Of a stretch of DNA of 64,000 nt, positions 61,470 to 64,000 are shown in pieces (the stretch's first letter is position 1; each line of letters opens with the position of its first letter). Source of the DNA: Rhodobiaceae bacterium. GTDB taxonomy: Bacteria; Pseudomonadota; Alphaproteobacteria; Rhizobiales; JANQQB01. Both the position numbers and the translations under genes were made by a program. Under the pieces are notes generated by a model. The model was not told the origin of the DNA, searched no databases, and was given only the letters and a program-made list of their open reading frames with translations. The stretch lies in contig JANQQB010000278.1 in NCBI GenBank assembly GCA_028285165.1, positions 1 through 64,000 on the forward strand, in the 5' to 3' direction.

Positions 61470-62138
61470 GTGACCTATCAGATCAAAGCGATGCCGACCC
61501 CCGCGCCCGCCGCGCTTGTCGAGAAGGCATCGCGTGCCGAGACCGCCACCATCGGTCACCGCCGCCAGTTGGGCTTTGTCGACCGCACGATCCAGGGGAT
61601 CGCACCGGGGCGGATTGCCGGCACCGCCGTGACGCTGGCAATCCCCGCGCAAGACAGCACGTTGCTGCACCACGTGATCCAGTTCTTGCGGCCCGGCGAT
61701 GTTCTCGTGATCGACCGGCTCGGCGACGATCGCCATGCCTGTCTCGGCGGCGGCGTCGCGGTCGCCATCAATGCGACGGGCTGCGCCGGCGTGATCCTCG
61801 ACGGCCCGGCGACGGATCGCTCCGAGATCCTCGCCGAAGAACTGCCCGTATGGTGTCGCGGCTTTGCGCCTATCACGACGCGGATCTACGACATCGGCGG
61901 TGCCTTCAACGTGGATGTCTGCTGCGGCGGGGCCGTCGCGCATCCCGGCGATCTGGTGATCGCCGACGAAAGCGGCGTGCTCATCATGCCCGTTGACGAT
62001 TGCGAGGATGATCTCGACTGGGCACTCGGTAAACAGGCCGGCGAACCCGAGGCGCATGAAAGAATGCGCGGAGGCGAGCTCCTTGGCGATCGCTCAGGGG
62101 CGAGCGCCAAGGTGGCGCGTCGTCTTGATCAGGACTAG
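61470..62138 (+). CDS. RraA family protein (HMG aldolase/oxaloacetate decarboxylase-like)
   Basis: The 222-residue protein has the RraA fold: GTAVTLAIPAQDSTLLHHVIQFLRPGDVLVIDRLGDDRHACLGGGVA and CAGVILDGPATDRSEI. Functional HMG/CHA aldolases have an Arg-Asp pair in the last segment (VRDxxEI); here the Asp is kept but the Arg, which holds the pyruvate carboxylate, is Thr. So aldolase or decarboxylase activity is uncertain. The start is the GTG at 61470 with AAGGA upstream; the track start at 61368 is a TTG in a poor context. It is divergent from dctP and may process the imported acid. Confidence 0.82.
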   Translation: MTYQIKAMPTPAPAALVEKASRAETATIGHRRQLGFVDRTIQGIAPGRIAGTAVTLAIPAQDSTLLHHVIQFLRPGDVLVIDRLGDDRHACLGGGVAVAINATGCAGVILDGPATDRSEILAEELPVWCRGFAPITTRIYDIGGAFNVDVCCGGAVAHPGDLVIADESGVLIMPVDDCEDDLDWALGKQAGEPEAHERMRGGELLGDRSGASAKVARRLDQD

Positions 62139-62457
62139 GTCGTGGCCTTGCGAACGGTGATATCCGGTTTTGGTGGAGACCGAACTTGAATGGTCAATCC
62201 GACGATGGCGCCAAAGTACCGGTTCCAGAAGCCCGGACCCCATCTTTTCTGGCCCAATGCTCCCGTTCATCACCGTTGATATAACTCCTTGAGGGGACTG
62301 CCATACACGAAGGAGCTGGCGCTGCTATACGATGCACATCGCTGCACAGGGCATTGGTGAGCCTGATGCTGATCACAACGATGTTGAGCGGGATTCAAGG
62401 GCAAAGAAAGAAAAGGACACCAACTAATGTTGGTGCCCTAAACTCTTAGACAATGGT
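62139..62457. other. intergenic region at a composition boundary
   Basis: The 319-base gap separates the GC-rich RraA gene from the less GC-rich ABC transporter. It contains a terminator for the transporter, and short open frames without ribosome sites. No transposase, tRNA or attachment repeat was recognised. Confidence 0.5.
62405..62439 (-). terminator. rho-independent terminator after the ABC substrate-binding gene
   Basis: On the minus strand, AGGGCACCAAC and GTTGGTGTCCT pair around ATTA (one mismatch), followed by TTTCTTTCTTT. It lies 20 bases after the stop of the substrate-binding gene and ends that operon. Confidence 0.85.
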
Positions 62458-63600
62458 CTAGCGTTCCAGTGTGCCGATTCCAGTGTAGCGGAATGCCTCT
62501 TTTTCAAAGGCATCAACGACCTCTGGTCCGGAGTCTGACGCAACAATGTCGATACGACCTAAGAACACCAACGGGATCTCATCTTGACGGCCTTCAAGAT
62601 CTGCGCGGATTGCCTCAGCAAGAGACACGCCAACGTCGTCGCTCATACGCATCGGCGTTGCCATCAATTCCCCTTCGCGTAGCGCTTCGATCTCATCCCC
62701 GGTGCCACCCCACGCGGAGGTTTGCACACGGTCTTGTGCATTTGCCGCTTGAATTGCAGAGATCGCACCCATCGCCATCGCAGTGTTGGCGTTATGAATG
62801 TAGGTAACTTCCGGATAGCCGGAGAGGATTTGCTGGGTGCCCGCAAAGCCGCCCTCGCGCTGGAACTGTCCGTAATGCTCGTACGCCAACTTCCAGTTTG
62901 AATTCTCCTCGATGCAATCCCGGAACCCGCCGGAGCGCTGGTCATCCACGCCGCCTGGGATGCCGCGGATCATCGCGTAGGTACCCTCGGTGCCGAGGTT
63001 TTCAACTACCCATTTGCAGATATTCAGCGCGCCAAACAGATGCGAGAACGTGCTGTACATCAACGGTTGGTCATCACCCCAATCCTGCAAAGGTGTATCG
63101 AAGTTGAGGATCATCACCTTTTTTCCGGAGTCCATAATCAGCCGGATATCCTCCTGCTGCGCTTGCAGTTCGGACGGACCGAAGACGACATATTCGAAGT
63201 CATCGGAACGTGCGACCTGTTCCGAGTAGGTCGACAGAAGCAAATTGTCGCCCATGTTCGTGGCAAACTGTGTTGCCTCGAAAGGCAGGCCCATTTCATT
63301 CAATCGGGCCTCCATAGCCAGGTAAGAGCGGAGCCAGAAATCGGAGACGTCTAAGCTCGGATAGATGACGGCGATTTTCACCGGCTCGGATGGTGGGTTT
63401 TCCATCTGCGTTGCAGGTGCGCCGACAATCTTTTGCATGTTGGCGAGCACTTCATCGGTTTGCACCTGATGATACCACCAGTAATAACGTTCATCATCGT
63501 CGGCGAGCGGCTTGAGCGGCAGCTCTTGTGCCAGGGCGACACCGCTTAGCGTCAACAATGCGGCGAGTGATGTCGCAAGCGTGTTTTTCTTGTTTAACAT
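62458..63600 (-). CDS. ABC transporter substrate-binding protein (sugar/RbsB-type)
   Basis: The 380-residue protein has a Sec signal peptide (KNTLATSLAALLTLSGVALAQ) and a type I periplasmic binding fold: IAVIYPSLDVSDFWLRSYLAMEARL, DSGKKVMILNFDTP, GGVDDQRSGGFRDCI, and YIHNANTAMAMGAISAIQAA. The ligand is unknown; sugars, polyols or autoinducer-2 are bound by relatives. The true start is the ATG at 63600. It precedes the terminator and follows a RbsC-like permease. Base use is more A/T-rich than in the neighbouring genes. Confidence 0.88.
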   Translation of the reverse strand: MLNKKNTLATSLAALLTLSGVALAQELPLKPLADDDERYYWWYHQVQTDEVLANMQKIVGAPATQMENPPSEPVKIAVIYPSLDVSDFWLRSYLAMEARLNEMGLPFEATQFATNMGDNLLLSTYSEQVARSDDFEYVVFGPSELQAQQEDIRLIMDSGKKVMILNFDTPLQDWGDDQPLMYSTFSHLFGALNICKWVVENLGTEGTYAMIRGIPGGVDDQRSGGFRDCIEENSNWKLAYEHYGQFQREGGFAGTQQILSGYPEVTYIHNANTAMAMGAISAIQAANAQDRVQTSAWGGTGDEIEALREGELMATPMRMSDDVGVSLAEAIRADLEGRQDEIPLVFLGRIDIVASDSGPEVVDAFEKEAFRYTGIGTLER

Positions 63601-63670
63601 AGTCCTTCCTCCCTTAGTGTGAACCGGTTGAGGCGCGCCACCCTCCTGCGGCGCGCCCAATAACTGCGAA

Positions 63671-64000
63671 CTATTCGTCAAAACGTGCGTCCGGATTGTT
63701 GCGCCGCCGCAGATAGGCGTAGAATGCGATGGATGAGATAATGATGACGCCTGCCGCGACCAGCTGCCAGAAGAACTGGAAACGCAACAGCACCAAGGCG
63801 TTGGTGACCATGGCAAGGAGCAGCACGCCCACCAAGGTGCCAAACATCGTGCCACGTCCGCCGAAGAGCACGGTTCCTCCGACGATAACCGCTGCGATTG
63901 TGTGCAGTGTAAAGCCGACAGCCGCGGTGGACTGAATCGCATTCAGGCGTCCCGTCAGCAAGATACCGGCAATTGCGGCACACAGGCCCATCAGTGCATA
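63671..64000 (-). CDS. ABC transporter permease (RbsC-type), C-terminal part
   Basis: The frame enters from the right edge and ends at 63671; 109 residues are seen. Membrane helices AVGFTLHTIAAVIVGGTVLFGGRG, MFGTLVGVLLLAMVTNALVLL and FQFFWQLVAAGVIIISSIAFYAYL, with GGTVLFGGRGT (EAA-like conserved region of RbsC/AraH permeases), identify it. The 5' part and probably an ATPase gene lie outside the window. The substrate-binding gene is 70 bases downstream. Confidence 0.88.
   Translation of the reverse strand, partial: YALMGLCAAIAGILLTGRLNAIQSTAAVGFTLHTIAAVIVGGTVLFGGRGTMFGTLVGVLLLAMVTNALVLLRFQFFWQLVAAGVIIISSIAFYAYLRRRNNPDARFDE

Overview
The window is chromosomal DNA from a high-GC alphaproteobacterium, most likely of the Hyphomicrobiales (Rhizobiales). 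The evidence is the gene content and order: a three-gene petABC set, a MarR/OmpR/histidine-kinase trio beside ilvE, the series MoxR ATPase - DUF58 - DUF4159 - large membrane protein with DUF1285, NUDIX, DUF6111 and CCA transferase genes next to it, the rplY-pth-ychF block, and lgt-midA-pgeF-M24-lipoprotein-prs. All assignments were made by reading motifs; no database search was run. No rRNA, tRNA, CRISPR array, prophage or intact insertion sequence was recognised.

Layout. 0-4.6 kb: a cytochrome b561 and a minus-strand operon of MDR dehydrogenase, aberrant pterin-synthase-like protein, GT4 glycosyltransferase and methyltransferase. 4.6-9.1 kb: mdoH/opgH glucosyltransferase, a 30-codon gene with a remarkable ribosome binding site and its own terminator, and a GGDEF-EAL protein. 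9.1-14.8 kb: mtnA, a YbaK-like deacylase, a membrane-anchored hypothetical, metallophosphoesterase, NUDIX, glutathionyl-hydroquinone reductase and a GNAT. 14.8-24.9 kb: the MoxR/BatA-like envelope operon and the divergent DUF1285-NUDIX-DUF6111-cca group. 24.9-31.2 kb: hemF, trmL, petABC, mtnP, apt. 31.2-33.1 kb: two MaoC-like proteins and a Doc-like pair. 33.1-37.9 kb: DUF5989 plus three SGNH-type proteins, flanked by AT-richer DNA. 38-49 kb: ychF, pth, rplY, a YbjN-like gene, ubiK, lgt, midA, pgeF, a creatinase-like protein, a lipoprotein, prs, a TetR-like gene and csaA. 49-56.5 kb: oxidoreductase, methyltransferase, GNAT, the two-component system with its MarR partner, ilvE, and an XRE regulator. 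56.6-62.1 kb: desaturase plus leaderless PhnD-like protein, a DctPQM TRAP transporter and a divergent RraA-like gene. 62.4-64 kb: a sugar-type ABC transporter running off the right edge.

How the genes work together. MtnP cleaves methylthioadenosine, Apt recovers the adenine using PRPP made by Prs, and MtnA isomerises methylthioribose-1-phosphate, so methionine/adenine salvage is spread over three loci. PetABC is the bc1 complex; HemF supplies haem precursor, UbiK supports ubiquinone synthesis and MidA is expected to assist complex I, giving a respiratory theme. Lgt, MdoH and the MoxR/BatA-like operon act on the envelope. The parts most worth attention are the pterin-synthase-like operon, the 30-codon gene with an extended anti-16S leader, the SGNH/DUF5989 island, the Doc-like protein with a substituted catalytic His, and the desaturase/PhnD-like pair with its repeat-containing divergent promoter.
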